Part shown: positions 17,671 to 26,387 of the stretch, piece after piece
How positions within the stretch are numbered: the stretch's first letter is position 1
Layout: each line of letters begins with the position of its first letter
Assembly: GCA_905213875.1 (NCBI GenBank)
Contig: CAJMJN010000004.1
Coordinates: 1 to 64,000, forward strand
Reading direction: 5' to 3'
Length of the DNA stretch: 64,000 nucleotides
DNA from: an uncultured Clostridium sp.
GTDB lineage: Bacteria > Bacillota > Clostridia > TANB77 > CAG-508
Notes under the pieces: model-generated
The model's input: only the letters and a program-made list of their open reading frames with translations
The model's database searches: none
Told to the model about the DNA's origin: nothing
Made by a program: the position numbers and the translations under genes

Positions 17671-17786
17671 TAATTTTATATATTTTTTTCTTGCAACTCC
17701 CAACTGCATAACAATCTGTAACTTCGTAACAGCTTGTAATTTGTCTGTCCCCCCGAATTGTTGCCACAAAAAAATATATAAAATTA
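17671..17786. repeat. MITE-like palindromic element, copy 1
   Basis: A 116-bp element with perfect 19-bp terminal inverted repeats (TAATTTTATATATTTTTTT / its complement). The interior, read on the minus strand, is about 80% the same as copy 2 at 21745-21858: AACAATTCGGGGGGAC, then GTTACAG-type inverted words, then AGTTGGGAGTTGCAA. The GC-rich core is unlike the surroundings. It encodes nothing and lies between spoVAC and spoVAD, so it would be transcribed in their mRNA and fold into a long hairpin. Confidence 0.75.
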
Positions 17787-17830
17787 TTCAAATGTGTATT
17801 AATGGATTTTAAAAGAAAGAGGTTGATTTT

Positions 17831-18832
17831 TTGAAAAAAGTAGGTAAACAAACTATTAGTTTTGATTCTCCACCAACCATTACAGAGTGTAATAGTATAG
17901 TTGGTCCTAAAGAGGCTCAAGGACCACTTGCTAAGTATTTTGATTTAACTTTAGATGATGAGTTTTGGGGCGAAAAAACTTGGGAAAAAGCTGAAAGTAA
18001 AATTATAAAAGAAAATGTAAGTGCATTAGTCACAAAGTCTGGTATATCTACAAATGATATTGATTGTATTTTTGCAGGTGATTTATTAAATCAATGTATT
18101 TCATCTAGCTTTGGATTACGTGACAGTAATATTCCTTTTATCGGAATGTTTGGAGCTTGTTCAACTTTTGTTGAAAGTATGTGTATGGGTGCAATCGCAG
18201 TTGAAAGTTTTGCCAAAAATGTTATTTGTGCTACTTCTAGTCATTTTTGTAGTGCAGAAAAACAATTTAGGTTTCCATTAGAATTAGGAAATCAACGTCC
18301 ACCAACAAGTCAATGGACTGTAACAGGTTCAGGAGCTACTATTTTATCAAAAGATGGTACAGGTCCTTTTATTACAAATATAACTTTAGGGAAAATTGTG
18401 GATATGGGTATAAAAGATGCAAATAATATGGGTGCAGCTATGGTCCCTGCTTTTGCAGATACTTTATTAACACATTTTGCAGACACAGGCAGAAATCCTA
18501 GTTATTATGATGCTATTATTAGCGGAGATCTTGGTAAAATTGGAAAAGAAATAGCTATTGATATTGCCATGTCTAAAGGTTATAACATAAAAAGTAATTA
18601 TAATGATTGTGGACTTATGATTTTTGATACTAAAGCTCAAGATACTCATGCGGGTGGAAGTGGATGTGCTTGTTGTGGTTCTGTTTTTTCAGGATTTTTA
18701 TTCAAACAATTAAAAGAGAAAAAAATTAAAAAATTGTTATTAATTGCAACAGGTGCTTTAATGAATTCTACAAGTTCTCAACAAGGAGAAAGCATCCCTG
18801 GAATTGCACATGCTGTTAGCATTGAACTATAA
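17831..18832 (+). CDS. spoVAD: Stage V sporulation protein AD
   Basis: Thiolase-fold SpoVA subunit that binds dipicolinic acid on the outer face of the spore inner membrane. The start is TTG at 17831 (MKKVGKQTISF) with AAAGAGG upstream; no ATG fits. The 333 residues include GPKEAQGPLAKYFDL, DDEFWGEKTWEKAE, MFGACSTFVESM and GSGCACCGSVFSGF, all conserved in the family. Length is standard. Confidence 0.95.
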   Translation: MKKVGKQTISFDSPPTITECNSIVGPKEAQGPLAKYFDLTLDDEFWGEKTWEKAESKIIKENVSALVTKSGISTNDIDCIFAGDLLNQCISSSFGLRDSNIPFIGMFGACSTFVESMCMGAIAVESFAKNVICATSSHFCSAEKQFRFPLELGNQRPPTSQWTVTGSGATILSKDGTGPFITNITLGKIVDMGIKDANNMGAAMVPAFADTLLTHFADTGRNPSYYDAIISGDLGKIGKEIAIDIAMSKGYNIKSNYNDCGLMIFDTKAQDTHAGGSGCACCGSVFSGFLFKQLKEKKIKKLLLIATGALMNSTSSQQGESIPGIAHAVSIEL

Positions 18833-18940
18833 ATTTCTGTGCTTTATATGCTGATTTTACTTTTTTATTATTTGTAAATTATATATTTATTTTTATAGAT
18901 TTTTGTTTAAAATCTAAATTTGTTAATAAGGATTTTAATT

Positions 18941-19333
18941 ATGGATATAAATTGGACAAATATTTTTGATGTTTATTCGCTATTAAAATGTTTTATAGTA
19001 GCTGGAATTATATGTGTCATTGGTCAAATTTTAATTGATAAAACCAAACTTACACCCGCCAAAATATTAGTAATTTTTGTTACAACTGGTGCTATTTTGG
19101 GAGGTTTAGGTATTTATAAATATTTAGTTGAATTTGCTGGTTGTGGTGCTACTGTTCCACTTACAGGTTTTGGTTATAATTTATCTAAAGGAGCAATTGA
19201 AGCAGTAAAAGAATCTGGTTTGCTTGGTGCATTTACTGGTGGTGTAAAAGCTGCTGCTGGCGGTATTGCTGCTGCTGTGTTTTTCGGTTATCTTGCTTCT
19301 TTAATTTCTAAGCCTAAAATGAAAAAACAATAA
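18941..19333 (+). CDS. spoVAE: Stage V sporulation protein AE (SpoVAEb)
   Basis: Third membrane part of the SpoVA dipicolinate channel. The ATG at 18941 is chosen over a TTG 21 bp earlier because AAGGATTTTAATT precedes it. 130 residues with three or four membrane helices and the conserved GCGATVPLTGFGYNLSKGAIEAVKESGLLGAFTGG. It ends the operon at a strong terminator. Confidence 0.94.
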   Translation: MDINWTNIFDVYSLLKCFIVAGIICVIGQILIDKTKLTPAKILVIFVTTGAILGGLGIYKYLVEFAGCGATVPLTGFGYNLSKGAIEAVKESGLLGAFTGGVKAAAGGIAAAVFFGYLASLISKPKMKKQ

Positions 19334-19334
19334 A

Positions 19335-19379
19335 AAAAGTCCTTATTACTTTCTATATTGAAAATAATAAGGATTTTTA
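19335..19379. terminator. Terminator after spoVAE, shared with rplT
   Basis: AAAAGTCCTTATTA pairs with TAATAAGGATTTTT around a short loop. It works for spoVAE on the plus strand and, with its A run, for rplT on the minus strand. Confidence 0.75.
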
Positions 19380-19395
19380 TTTATAATTATAATAA

Positions 19396-19746
19396 TTATG
19401 CTTTTTTTGCTATTTCAGCAATTTCTGCAAATGCTTTTTCATCATTTACAGCTAAGTCAGCTAACATTTTTCTGTTAATTTCTACATTAGCTTTTTTAAG
19501 TCCTGCTATTAATTTGCTGTATGTAGTACCATTAATTCTTGCTGCTGCATTAATTCTTGTAATCCATAATTTTCTGAAATTACTTTTTTTGTCTTTTCTT
19601 CCTACATATGCATATGTTAATGATTTTAAAACTGCTTGGTTTGCGTTTCTAAATCTATAACTTTTTGCTCCATAATATCCTTTTGCTTGTTTTAATACTT
19701 TTTTATGTCTTGCTCTTGTTGTTCTAGCTGTTTTTACTCTTGCCAT
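19396..19746 (-). CDS. rplT: 50S ribosomal protein L20
   Basis: bL20, an early 23S rRNA-binding protein that also represses its own operon in Firmicutes. 116 residues, starting ARVKTARTTRARHKKVLKQ with the conserved GYYGAKSYRFRNANQAVLKS. Last gene of infC-rpmI-rplT. Confidence 0.97.
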   Translation of the reverse strand: MARVKTARTTRARHKKVLKQAKGYYGAKSYRFRNANQAVLKSLTYAYVGRKDKKSNFRKLWITRINAAARINGTTYSKLIAGLKKANVEINRKMLADLAVNDEKAFAEIAEIAKKA

Positions 19747-19780
19747 TTATAATTCACCTTCCTTTGATTTCTACTTTATT

Positions 19781-19984
19781 TTAGTTTCCATATGGTAATA
19801 ATTTTTTAATTGTATTTACACATGTTTTATCTGCATAAGCATCTTGTACTTTTCCAGATTTTCTTTGTCTAGCTGTTTTATTAGCTAGTAAATGTCTTCT
19901 GTTTGATTTTGTTCTTTTTACTTTTCCTGTAGCTGTTATTGAATATCTTTTTTTAGCAGCTTTATTTGTTTTTAATTTTGGCAT
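19781..19984 (-). CDS. rpmI: 50S ribosomal protein L35
   Basis: bL35, 67 residues, with the start PKLKTNKAAKKRYSITATGK and RRHLLANKTARQRK. It lies between infC and rplT in the conserved order with short gaps. Confidence 0.97.
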   Translation of the reverse strand: MPKLKTNKAAKKRYSITATGKVKRTKSNRRHLLANKTARQRKSGKVQDAYADKTCVNTIKKLLPYGN

Positions 19985-20014
19985 AATGATATACTCCTTT
20001 CGATTTTTGTTATA

Positions 20015-20542
20015 TTATTTAGCAGAATTTTTTTCTGCTTTTTTAGCTAATATTGTAAACATATTTCTACCTTCTAATTTAGGTTTCTTTTCCACTGTAG
20101 CAACATCTTCTAGGCTTTCAATAAACTTATTTAAAACAGTTTCTCCTGCTTTAGCATTATTTATTTCCCTTCCTCTAAATCTTACTGTTACTTTTACTTT
20201 GTTGCCATCATCTAGAAATTTTTTTGTGTTTTTTAATTTAAAACTAAAGTCATGTTCTTCAATATTCGGAGTTACTCTTATTTCTTTTACTTCAAGAGTT
20301 TTTTGCTTTTTCTTAGCTTCTTTTTCCTTTTTTGCTTGTTCAAATTTATATTTTCCATAGTTCATTATTTTGCAAACAACTGGATTTGCATTTGGTGCTA
20401 CTAATACTAAATCTAAATCATTATCTTCTGCTTTTTTTAAAGCTTCTTCAAAAGAAACTAATCCTATTTTTTCTCCATCTGCTCCTATTAATTGAACTTC
20501 TTTAGCTCTAATTTGTCTATTGATTGGTAATTCTTGTTTTAT
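20015..20542 (-). CDS. infC: Translation initiation factor IF-3, apparent AUA start
   Basis: IF-3 checks start codons on the 30S subunit. Starting at the first internal ATG (20365) would lose the whole N-terminal domain. The frame stays open upstream to ATA at 20542, which lies 7 nt after GGAGGTG and gives 175 residues, the normal length: KQELPINRQIRAKEVQLIG, LVAPNANPVVCKIMNYGKYKFEQ, then the C-terminal domain with TVRFRGREI. No in-frame ATG, GTG or TTG is well placed; a nearby ATG at 20558 is out of frame. Rare start codons are the known basis of IF-3 self-repression. Confidence 0.93.
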   Translation of the reverse strand: MKQELPINRQIRAKEVQLIGADGEKIGLVSFEEALKKAEDNDLDLVLVAPNANPVVCKIMNYGKYKFEQAKKEKEAKKKQKTLEVKEIRVTPNIEEHDFSFKLKNTKKFLDDGNKVKVTVRFRGREINNAKAGETVLNKFIESLEDVATVEKKPKLEGRNMFTILAKKAEKNSAK

Positions 20543-20560
20543 GTTAAAACACCTCCATAA

Positions 20561-20696
20561 ATAAAAAAATTTGACTTTTGTTACAAGTCAAATTAAAAAA
20601 TACTTTAATACTTACATATTAAAATTATTTAATTCTAACCTTTTTCCCTCTTTGGATTAGGTGAGAAGTTTATTACTTCTTCTTGTAACGCTTATT
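20561..20696 (-). promoter_or_regulatory. infC-rpmI-rplT leader with attenuator
   Basis: The leader of about 150 nt ends in a terminator-like hairpin, AATTTGACTT...AAGTCAAATT followed by eight T residues (minus strand, 20561-20595), right before the infC ribosome-binding site. The 5' part of the leader carries GTTACAAG (20682-20689), exactly complementary to CTTGTAAC in the hairpin (20580-20587), so an alternative antiterminator pairing is possible. L20 controls this operon by such a switch in B. subtilis; the same here is inference. Confidence 0.65.
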
Positions 20697-20726
20697 ATTA
20701 TACACTGCCTTTTGTCCTTTTGTCAA
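20697..20726 (-). promoter_or_regulatory. Promoter of infC-rpmI-rplT
   Basis: Consensus TTGACA and TATAAT with 18 bp between them on the minus strand. Nothing else is seen between this and the exchanger gene end at 20856. Confidence 0.8.
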
Positions 20727-20855
20727 GGATTTTTCATGATTTTTTTATTTTTATATACATAAATTGGTCACAAATTTTCATTTAGTTCCCAGCTAATTGT
20801 TTGGCTTTTTATGTGACAGACTTGAATATAAGCTTTTCTATAAATAAAATATTAA

Positions 20856-21686
20856 CTAATAACTTATCAGATATATTAATATACCAATTGATTGTATTAC
20901 AAATAAATTCAACATATTTGAACTTATTAAATTATTTGTAGCCTCTATCACACCTTTTAACTGTTCTTTGCTTTCTTTTTTGTGATATTTTTGCGCCTCA
21001 TTAAATGTTATAAATTCAGGTGCACTTGTAATTACTCCAAGTAATATTCCTATTATTATTTGTGATACTCCAAAGTTGTTGCACAATATTTCTAGTGAAT
21101 CTGATAAAATATTACCTATTATAAATATTAAAATTGTTGCTCCAATTAATATAATTATATATTTTAATATTTGCTTTTTATTTTTTTCCTCTGCTCCTTG
21201 CTTTTTTTCTATTTCATTTTCTTTTCCTAAATATTTCTTATGAATTTTGCTATCTGTTATAGAAAATATACAAAATAGCAATAAAAATATGATTATTATC
21301 ATAAAATTTAGTTCTATATCTTTTACATATATTATAACTGGAATTATTATTGTAATTAGTACAATTATTAATTCTATTATAATTACTTTGTTTTTCATTT
21401 TTTTAATATTTCCATTTATTTTTACTGTTAAAAAATATTCTAATACATTAATTACATTTGAACTAAGTATATTAAATATTCCGGTATCTATTAGTCCTGT
21501 GAAACCAGCTATACCAAGTGATAGTAGTTCTGGCACTGATGTTGCAATTCCTGCTATATTTCCAACTGTTTTTGACTTTAAATTCATACTTTGTGCTAAT
21601 TTTCGAAGTGTGGTTGCTAATATATTTTTAGATATTATAACTATTAAGATTGAACAAATTATAAATTTTAAAAATGTTATTATCAT
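20856..21686 (-). CDS. Ca2+/cation antiporter (CaCA family) membrane protein
   Basis: Exchanger that would move Ca2+ (or another cation) against Na+ or H+. 276 residues, about ten membrane helices in two inverted halves. The alpha repeats are visible as NIAGIATSVPELLSLGIAGF (residues 45-64) and GVITSAPEFITFNEAQ (about 220), each with the ion-binding (S/T)xPE motif, and each followed by an NLISSN/NILSSN motif. The cation is not certain. It is monocistronic. Confidence 0.8.
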   Translation of the reverse strand: MIITFLKFIICSILIVIISKNILATTLRKLAQSMNLKSKTVGNIAGIATSVPELLSLGIAGFTGLIDTGIFNILSSNVINVLEYFLTVKINGNIKKMKNKVIIIELIIVLITIIIPVIIYVKDIELNFMIIIIFLLLFCIFSITDSKIHKKYLGKENEIEKKQGAEEKNKKQILKYIIILIGATILIFIIGNILSDSLEILCNNFGVSQIIIGILLGVITSAPEFITFNEAQKYHKKESKEQLKGVIEATNNLISSNMLNLFVIQSIGILIYLISY

Positions 21687-21744
21687 AAAATCACCTATTA
21701 TTATTTTGACATTTCTTTACCTTTTTATTCTAAATTTTATATAT

Positions 21745-21858
21745 AGTTTAATATATTTTTTATGCAGTAACAATTCGGGGGGACCGACAAGTTACAGACT
21801 GTTATATAATTACAGTCTGTACGTAGTTGGGAGTTACAAAGAAAAAATATATTAAACT
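21745..21858. repeat. MITE-like palindromic element, copy 2
   Basis: 114 bp with perfect 17-bp terminal inverted repeats (AGTTTAATATATTTTTT). Interior on the plus strand: AACAATTCGGGGGGACCGAC, an inner inverted repeat ACAGACTG/CAGTCTGT, then AGTTGGGAGTTACAA. It matches copy 1 (17671-17786) in the opposite orientation. It lies just upstream of the serS promoter. Confidence 0.75.
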
Positions 21859-21880
21859 TGGAATATCTTTAGATAAATTA

Positions 21881-21909
21881 TTGATATTTGTCACAAAATA
21901 CGATATAAT
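21881..21909 (+). promoter_or_regulatory. Promoter of serS
   Basis: TTGATA and TATAAT with 17 bp spacing, 32 bp upstream of the serS ATG. The leader is too short for a T-box. Confidence 0.75.
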
Positions 21910-21940
21910 ACCTTAGAATTAAAGAAAAGAGGAGATTTTT

Positions 21941-23230
21941 ATGATAGACATTAAATTTTTAAGAGAAAATCCAGATGTTGTAAAAGAAAACATCAAAAAC
22001 AAATTTCAAGATGCGAAACTTCCTCTAGTAGATGAAGTTATTGAACTTGATAAAAAAAGTAGAGAAGCAAAATTAAATGGAGATAATTTACGTTCTCAAA
22101 GAAAAAATTTGAGTAATCAAATTGGAAGTTTAATGAGATCTGGTAATAAAGATGAAGCTGAAAAAGTAAAAGCTGAAGTTACTGAAATAAATGCTAAATT
22201 AGAAGAAAATGAAAAATTAGAAAATGAATATTCTGAAGAAATAAAATCTAGAATGATGAAAATTCCTAATATTATGCATCCATCAGTTCCAATCGGTAAA
22301 GATGATAATGAAAATGTTGAAATTCAAAGATTTGGTGAACCTGTCGTTCCAGATTATGAAATTCCATTTCATGGTGAAATATTAGAAGCTCTTGGTGGTT
22401 TAGATTTAGATAGTGCTAGACGTGTTGCAGGTCAAGGTTTTTATTATTTAATGGGTGATGTTGCAAGACTTCATTCTGCTGTTTTAACTTATGCAAGAGA
22501 TTTTATGATAAATAAAGGGTTTACTTATTGCATACCACCTTTTATGATTCGTTCAGATGTTGTAACAGGTGTTATGAGTTTTGAAGAAATGGATGCAATG
22601 ATGTACAAAATTGAAGGAGAAGATTTATATTTAATTGGTACTTCTGAACATTCTATGATTGGTAAATTTAAAGATCAAATTTTAAATAAAGAAGACATGC
22701 CATATACTATGACATCATATTCTCCTTGTTTTAGAAAAGAAAAAGGTGCTCATGGTATTGAAGAACGTGGCGTTTACCGCATACATCAATTTGAAAAACA
22801 AGAAATGATAGTTGTTTGCGAACCAGAAGATAGCTGGGAATGGTATGATAAAATGTGGTCATATACAGTTGAATTCTTTAGAAGTATGGGAATTCCTGTT
22901 AGAACATTAGAATGTTGTTCAGGTGACCTAGCTGACTTAAAAGCAAAATCTTGTGATGTTGAAGCTTGGAGCCCTCGTCAAAAGAAATATTTTGAAGTTG
23001 GTAGTTGTTCTAACTTAACTGATGCACAAGCTCGTAGACTTGGTATTAGAATAAAAGGTGAAAATGGAACATATTTTGCACATACTTTAAACAATACCGT
23101 TGTTGCCCCACCTAGAATGCTTATTTCTATCATGGAAAATAATTATCAACCTGATGGTTCTGTAATTATTCCAGAAGTTTTAAGACCATATATGGGCGGA
23201 TTAGAAAAAATTCAAGTTAAAAAAAAGTAA
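21941..23230 (+). CDS. serS: Seryl-tRNA synthetase
   Basis: Class II synthetase that charges tRNA-Ser. 429 residues: an N-terminal antiparallel coiled-coil arm (about 25-100) and a catalytic domain with GTSEHSMIGKF, motif 2 FRKEKGAHGIEERGVYRIHQF and motif 3 near NNTVVAPPRMLISIMEN. AGAGGAG precedes the ATG. A terminator follows, so ysxC is only partly coupled. Confidence 0.97.
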   Translation: MIDIKFLRENPDVVKENIKNKFQDAKLPLVDEVIELDKKSREAKLNGDNLRSQRKNLSNQIGSLMRSGNKDEAEKVKAEVTEINAKLEENEKLENEYSEEIKSRMMKIPNIMHPSVPIGKDDNENVEIQRFGEPVVPDYEIPFHGEILEALGGLDLDSARRVAGQGFYYLMGDVARLHSAVLTYARDFMINKGFTYCIPPFMIRSDVVTGVMSFEEMDAMMYKIEGEDLYLIGTSEHSMIGKFKDQILNKEDMPYTMTSYSPCFRKEKGAHGIEERGVYRIHQFEKQEMIVVCEPEDSWEWYDKMWSYTVEFFRSMGIPVRTLECCSGDLADLKAKSCDVEAWSPRQKKYFEVGSCSNLTDAQARRLGIRIKGENGTYFAHTLNNTVVAPPRMLISIMENNYQPDGSVIIPEVLRPYMGGLEKIQVKKK

Positions 23231-23240
23231 TTAAATACTA

Positions 23241-23276
23241 AAAAAGACGGGTTCCAGATATTTGGAACCGCCTTTT
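23241..23276 (+). terminator. Terminator after serS
   Basis: CGGGTTCCA pairs with TGGAACCG, flanked by AAAA and TTTT, 10 bp after the serS stop and before the ysxC ribosome-binding site. Confidence 0.75.
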
Positions 23277-23297
23277 ATATTATATGGAGGTATAAAT

Positions 23298-23879
23298 ATG
23301 ATAGTTAAAAATCCTCAATTTGAAGTTTCTGCAGTTAGTCCTAAACAATATCCTAAAAATGGATTACCTGAAATAGTTTTAGTTGGAAAATCTAATGTTG
23401 GAAAATCAAGTTTTGTTAATACTATGATAAATAGAAAAAAATTAGCTCGTACAAGTAGCGAGCCTGGTAAAACTAGACAAATAAATTTCTACAATATAGA
23501 TGACTCTTTCTATTTCGTTGACTTACCTGGATATGGGTATAGCAAGATGTCTAAAAAAGAACAAGCACAGGTTGGTGATTTTATTGAAGAATATCTATTT
23601 AACAGAAAAGAAATCGCTTTAATAATTTTCTTAATTGATATTCGTCATAACCCAACTGCAAATGATTTGCTTATGTACAATTATGTTATTTCAGCCAAAT
23701 TACCTTTTATAATTTTAACTAATAAGGCTGATAAAATTGCAATAACAAAAGTTGATAATGCAGTTAAAAATTTACAAAAACAAATTAATCCAATTGGTGA
23801 TGTAACTACTTTACCATTTTCAGCTGAAAGAAAAATTTATAAAGATGATGTTTGGAATATAATTGAACAATATATTTAA
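23298..23879 (+). CDS. ysxC: Ribosome-biogenesis GTPase YsxC/EngB
   Basis: GTPase needed for 50S assembly. The start at 23298 (MIVKNPQFEVSAV) has TATGGAGG 7 nt upstream; an in-frame start 36 bp earlier would sit in the terminator. The 193 residues show G1 GKSNVGKSS, G3 DLPGYGYSK and G4 TNKADK. Length is normal. Confidence 0.95.
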   Translation: MIVKNPQFEVSAVSPKQYPKNGLPEIVLVGKSNVGKSSFVNTMINRKKLARTSSEPGKTRQINFYNIDDSFYFVDLPGYGYSKMSKKEQAQVGDFIEEYLFNRKEIALIIFLIDIRHNPTANDLLMYNYVISAKLPFIILTNKADKIAITKVDNAVKNLQKQINPIGDVTTLPFSAERKIYKDDVWNIIEQYI

Positions 23880-23880
23880 A

Positions 23881-23938
23881 AAAGAGCTTTTGCTCAGTCA
23901 ATTACATTTTGTAATTAAACTGTGCTTAGCTCTTTTAT
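23881..23938. terminator. Terminator after ysxC
   Basis: AAAGAGC...GCTCTTT stem with an inner AATTACA/TGTAATT hairpin, followed by T residues. Confidence 0.65.
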
Positions 23939-23946
23939 TTTATATT

Positions 23947-24225
23947 TTAGCAACAACATTTGCATTTATTTTTCTTATCTTTACCTTTGTTACAGAATAA
24001 TAATATTAGTGTCAAGATTAGTAATATTCCTAGGACTACTGCTAAAACTATTATAGCTGCCAATGCTTCTAAGAACGTTCCTGCTAATGATGCACCAATT
24101 ATTATGCCTATAACGGTTGTAAATGCTGCAAGTAATATCGCTGCTACTATTCCTAAACAGTTCTTTTTATTTTTGCATTTTGGTTCTTTATTATCATAGC
24201 AATAAATTGTATCTTGTGGCTCCAT
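23947..24225 (-). CDS. Small two-helix membrane protein with Cys-rich ends
   Basis: I do not recognise the family. The ATG at 24225 is chosen because TTGGAGGTGACTTCT precedes it. 92 residues: an N-terminal cytoplasmic segment with three Cys, two membrane helices (about 26-52 and 55-78) and a Lys/Cys tail ending KCKCCC. The paired Cys clusters could bind a metal. It may be a one-gene unit. Confidence 0.6.
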   Translation of the reverse strand: MEPQDTIYCYDNKEPKCKNKKNCLGIVAAILLAAFTTVIGIIIGASLAGTFLEALAAIIVLAVVLGILLILTLILLFCNKGKDKKNKCKCCC

Positions 24226-24365
24226 AGAAGTCACCTCCAATATAGTATTTATTAATACTATACTATATTATATGTATTTTAAGATATATTGTGATATTAT
24301 ACTTTTAATCTTATATTATATTCCATATTATCTTTTTATAAATTTTACTTAAAGTTATATTACAA

Positions 24366-24551
24366 TTATTCTGCTTTTTTTTCTATTTTAGTAATTGCTT
24401 TTTTAGCTTTTTCTCTAGGTATCATAATAACATGTCCACATCCTTGGCATTTAAGTTTAAAGTCAACCCCTACTCTTGTTATTTCCCATAATTTACTTCC
24501 ACATGGATGTTGCTTTTTAGTTCTTACAATGTCTCCTATGTTATATTCCAT
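24366..24551 (-). CDS. DUF951 family protein
   Basis: 61 residues from MEYNIGDIVRTKKQHPCGSK. DUF951 proteins are small Firmicute proteins of unknown function with a conserved HPCG...W...RVGxDxxLKCxGCGHxxMxPR pattern, all present here, including three Cys that could hold zinc. The start at 24551 is supported by an AGAGAG site and by family length; an upstream extension is not. Confidence 0.85.
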   Translation of the reverse strand: MEYNIGDIVRTKKQHPCGSKLWEITRVGVDFKLKCQGCGHVIMIPREKAKKAITKIEKKAE

Positions 24552-24655
24552 AATTACTCTCTTTCTTTTTACTATTTTAGTTATTTTAAATAAAAACAAT
24601 ATATAATATATATATTGTTTTTATCAATAATCATATAAAATTGCAAATATAAATT

Positions 24656-26302
24656 TTATGAATTTATTGCCTTTTCATATCTAGCAACTATTCTATCTTT
24701 TCCTAAAATTTTCATAATTTCATACATATCTGGGGTATTTGTTCTTCCTGTTAATGCAACTCTTAAAACTGTACTTATATCTCCAACATGTGCTTTATAT
24801 TTACCTGGGTTTGCTTTAAATTCTTTTACATCTTTACAATATCCCATTTCTTCTGTTAATTCTTTTATCTTGTCAAACCAAGTTTGCTTGTCATCTGCAT
24901 CATCATAGTATTTTTCTATATATGTTTTTAATATTTTATTAATTTCTTCTTTATCTGATATTACTTGATATGGATATTCTTTAACATTAAATAATTCGTC
25001 ATACATATAATTAATATTTTCTTTTACATCTGACCATTTTGCAATATCCTTTCTTGGCTTTTTATTTCCTCTTTCTATTCCAAATACTTTTAATGAATAT
25101 TCTTTATCTTCTAATATTTTTTCAAGTTCACTGTCATGACGTTTTGCCCATTTCATTGCTTCTTCATATACTTGTTCTGCAGTAAATTTAGATATCACTG
25201 TTTTCCCTACATCAAGTAATTTTACCATATCAAATAAGGCTCCACTAACACTCATTTTCTTTATTTCTAAATTAAATTCTGAAATATCTTTATCTGGATT
25301 AGCTCTTCTCCAATTTTCAAATGTTGAATTAGCAATATTTAATAAATATTCTTTTACTGCTTCTTTTGGAATACCTTCTTCTTCGTAATAAGAAACTGCT
25401 GCTTCTGCATCTTTTCTTTTACTTAGCTTTCTCTTATTTCCATTATCATTTTTCATAATTGGTGCAATATGTGCATATTTAGGTGGTTTGAATCCTAATT
25501 CTTGGAATAATTGTAAATGTAATGGAACTGATGATAACCATTCATCACCTCTAATTGCAAGTGTTGTTCCCATTAAATGGTCATCAACTGCATGTGCAAA
25601 ATGGTATGTTGGTAATCCATCACCTTTTATGATTACTACATCTTGGTCATTTTCTGGAAATTCTACATTTCCTTTTATTACATCTTTATGTTTTATTTTT
25701 CTATCTTCTCTTCCAGGTGATTTAAAACGAATAATATAGCTTTCACCATTTTTTATTTTTTCAGCCATTTCTTCTAGTGTTAGATGTCTACATTTTGCCC
25801 ATACTCCATAATATCCTGGACGTATTTTAGCAGTTTCTTGTTTTTGTCTTATTTCATCAATTTCTTCTTGGCTACAAAAACATGGATACGCTTTTCCTTG
25901 TTCTATCATATATTTAGCATATGCTTGATATATTTCTTTTCTTTCAGATTGTTTATATGGTCCATAACATCCTTTTTCTTCTGTTTCTGATGTCATACCT
26001 TCATCTGGTACAATATCAAAATCTTTTAAACTATTTACTATTCCACTAACACCATTTTCAACTTCTCTTTTTTGATCTGTATCTTCTATTCTTAAGAAAA
26101 ATACTCCTTCTGTTTGGCTAGCTAATTTTCTTGCAATTAAACTTTGATATAAGCCACCAATGTGTACAAATCCTGTTGGACTTGGTGCAAATCTTGTTAC
26201 AATTGATCCTTCTTTTAGATTTCTTCCTGGATATTTTTCTTCATAGTATGATATTTCCTTTGCATTTGGAAATATTAAGTTTGCTAATTCTTTATAGTCC
26301 AT
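24656..26302 (-). CDS. gltX: Glutamyl-tRNA synthetase
   Basis: Class I synthetase that charges tRNA-Glu. The start at 26302 (MDYKELANLIFPNA) has TTAAGGAGGAATATAAA upstream. The 548 residues include RFAPSPTGFVHIGGLYQSL (the HIGH-type motif reads HIGG), and a KMSKS-type KLSKRKDAEA. Length is longer than B. subtilis GltX (about 480) and closer to a clostridial subgroup. Whether it also charges tRNA-Gln is not visible; the gatCAB genes are not in the window. Confidence 0.93.
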   Translation of the reverse strand: MDYKELANLIFPNAKEISYYEEKYPGRNLKEGSIVTRFAPSPTGFVHIGGLYQSLIARKLASQTEGVFFLRIEDTDQKREVENGVSGIVNSLKDFDIVPDEGMTSETEEKGCYGPYKQSERKEIYQAYAKYMIEQGKAYPCFCSQEEIDEIRQKQETAKIRPGYYGVWAKCRHLTLEEMAEKIKNGESYIIRFKSPGREDRKIKHKDVIKGNVEFPENDQDVVIIKGDGLPTYHFAHAVDDHLMGTTLAIRGDEWLSSVPLHLQLFQELGFKPPKYAHIAPIMKNDNGNKRKLSKRKDAEAAVSYYEEEGIPKEAVKEYLLNIANSTFENWRRANPDKDISEFNLEIKKMSVSGALFDMVKLLDVGKTVISKFTAEQVYEEAMKWAKRHDSELEKILEDKEYSLKVFGIERGNKKPRKDIAKWSDVKENINYMYDELFNVKEYPYQVISDKEEINKILKTYIEKYYDDADDKQTWFDKIKELTEEMGYCKDVKEFKANPGKYKAHVGDISTVLRVALTGRTNTPDMYEIMKILGKDRIVARYEKAINS

Positions 26303-26387
26303 TTTATATTCCTCCTTAAGTGCTTTTACACTCATAATTATAATTTTTATCTTTAATTATATTTAATGTAAAGTTCCTTAAGATTTT

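Noticed and set aside
20015..20365. A short 116-residue IF-3 starting at an internal ATG
   Set aside because: It would remove the conserved N-terminal domain, which is intact in the same frame upstream to the AUA codon.
24366..24599. Longer form of the DUF951 protein from an upstream start
   Set aside because: The 16 extra residues are basic and not part of the family, and the better site is at 24551.
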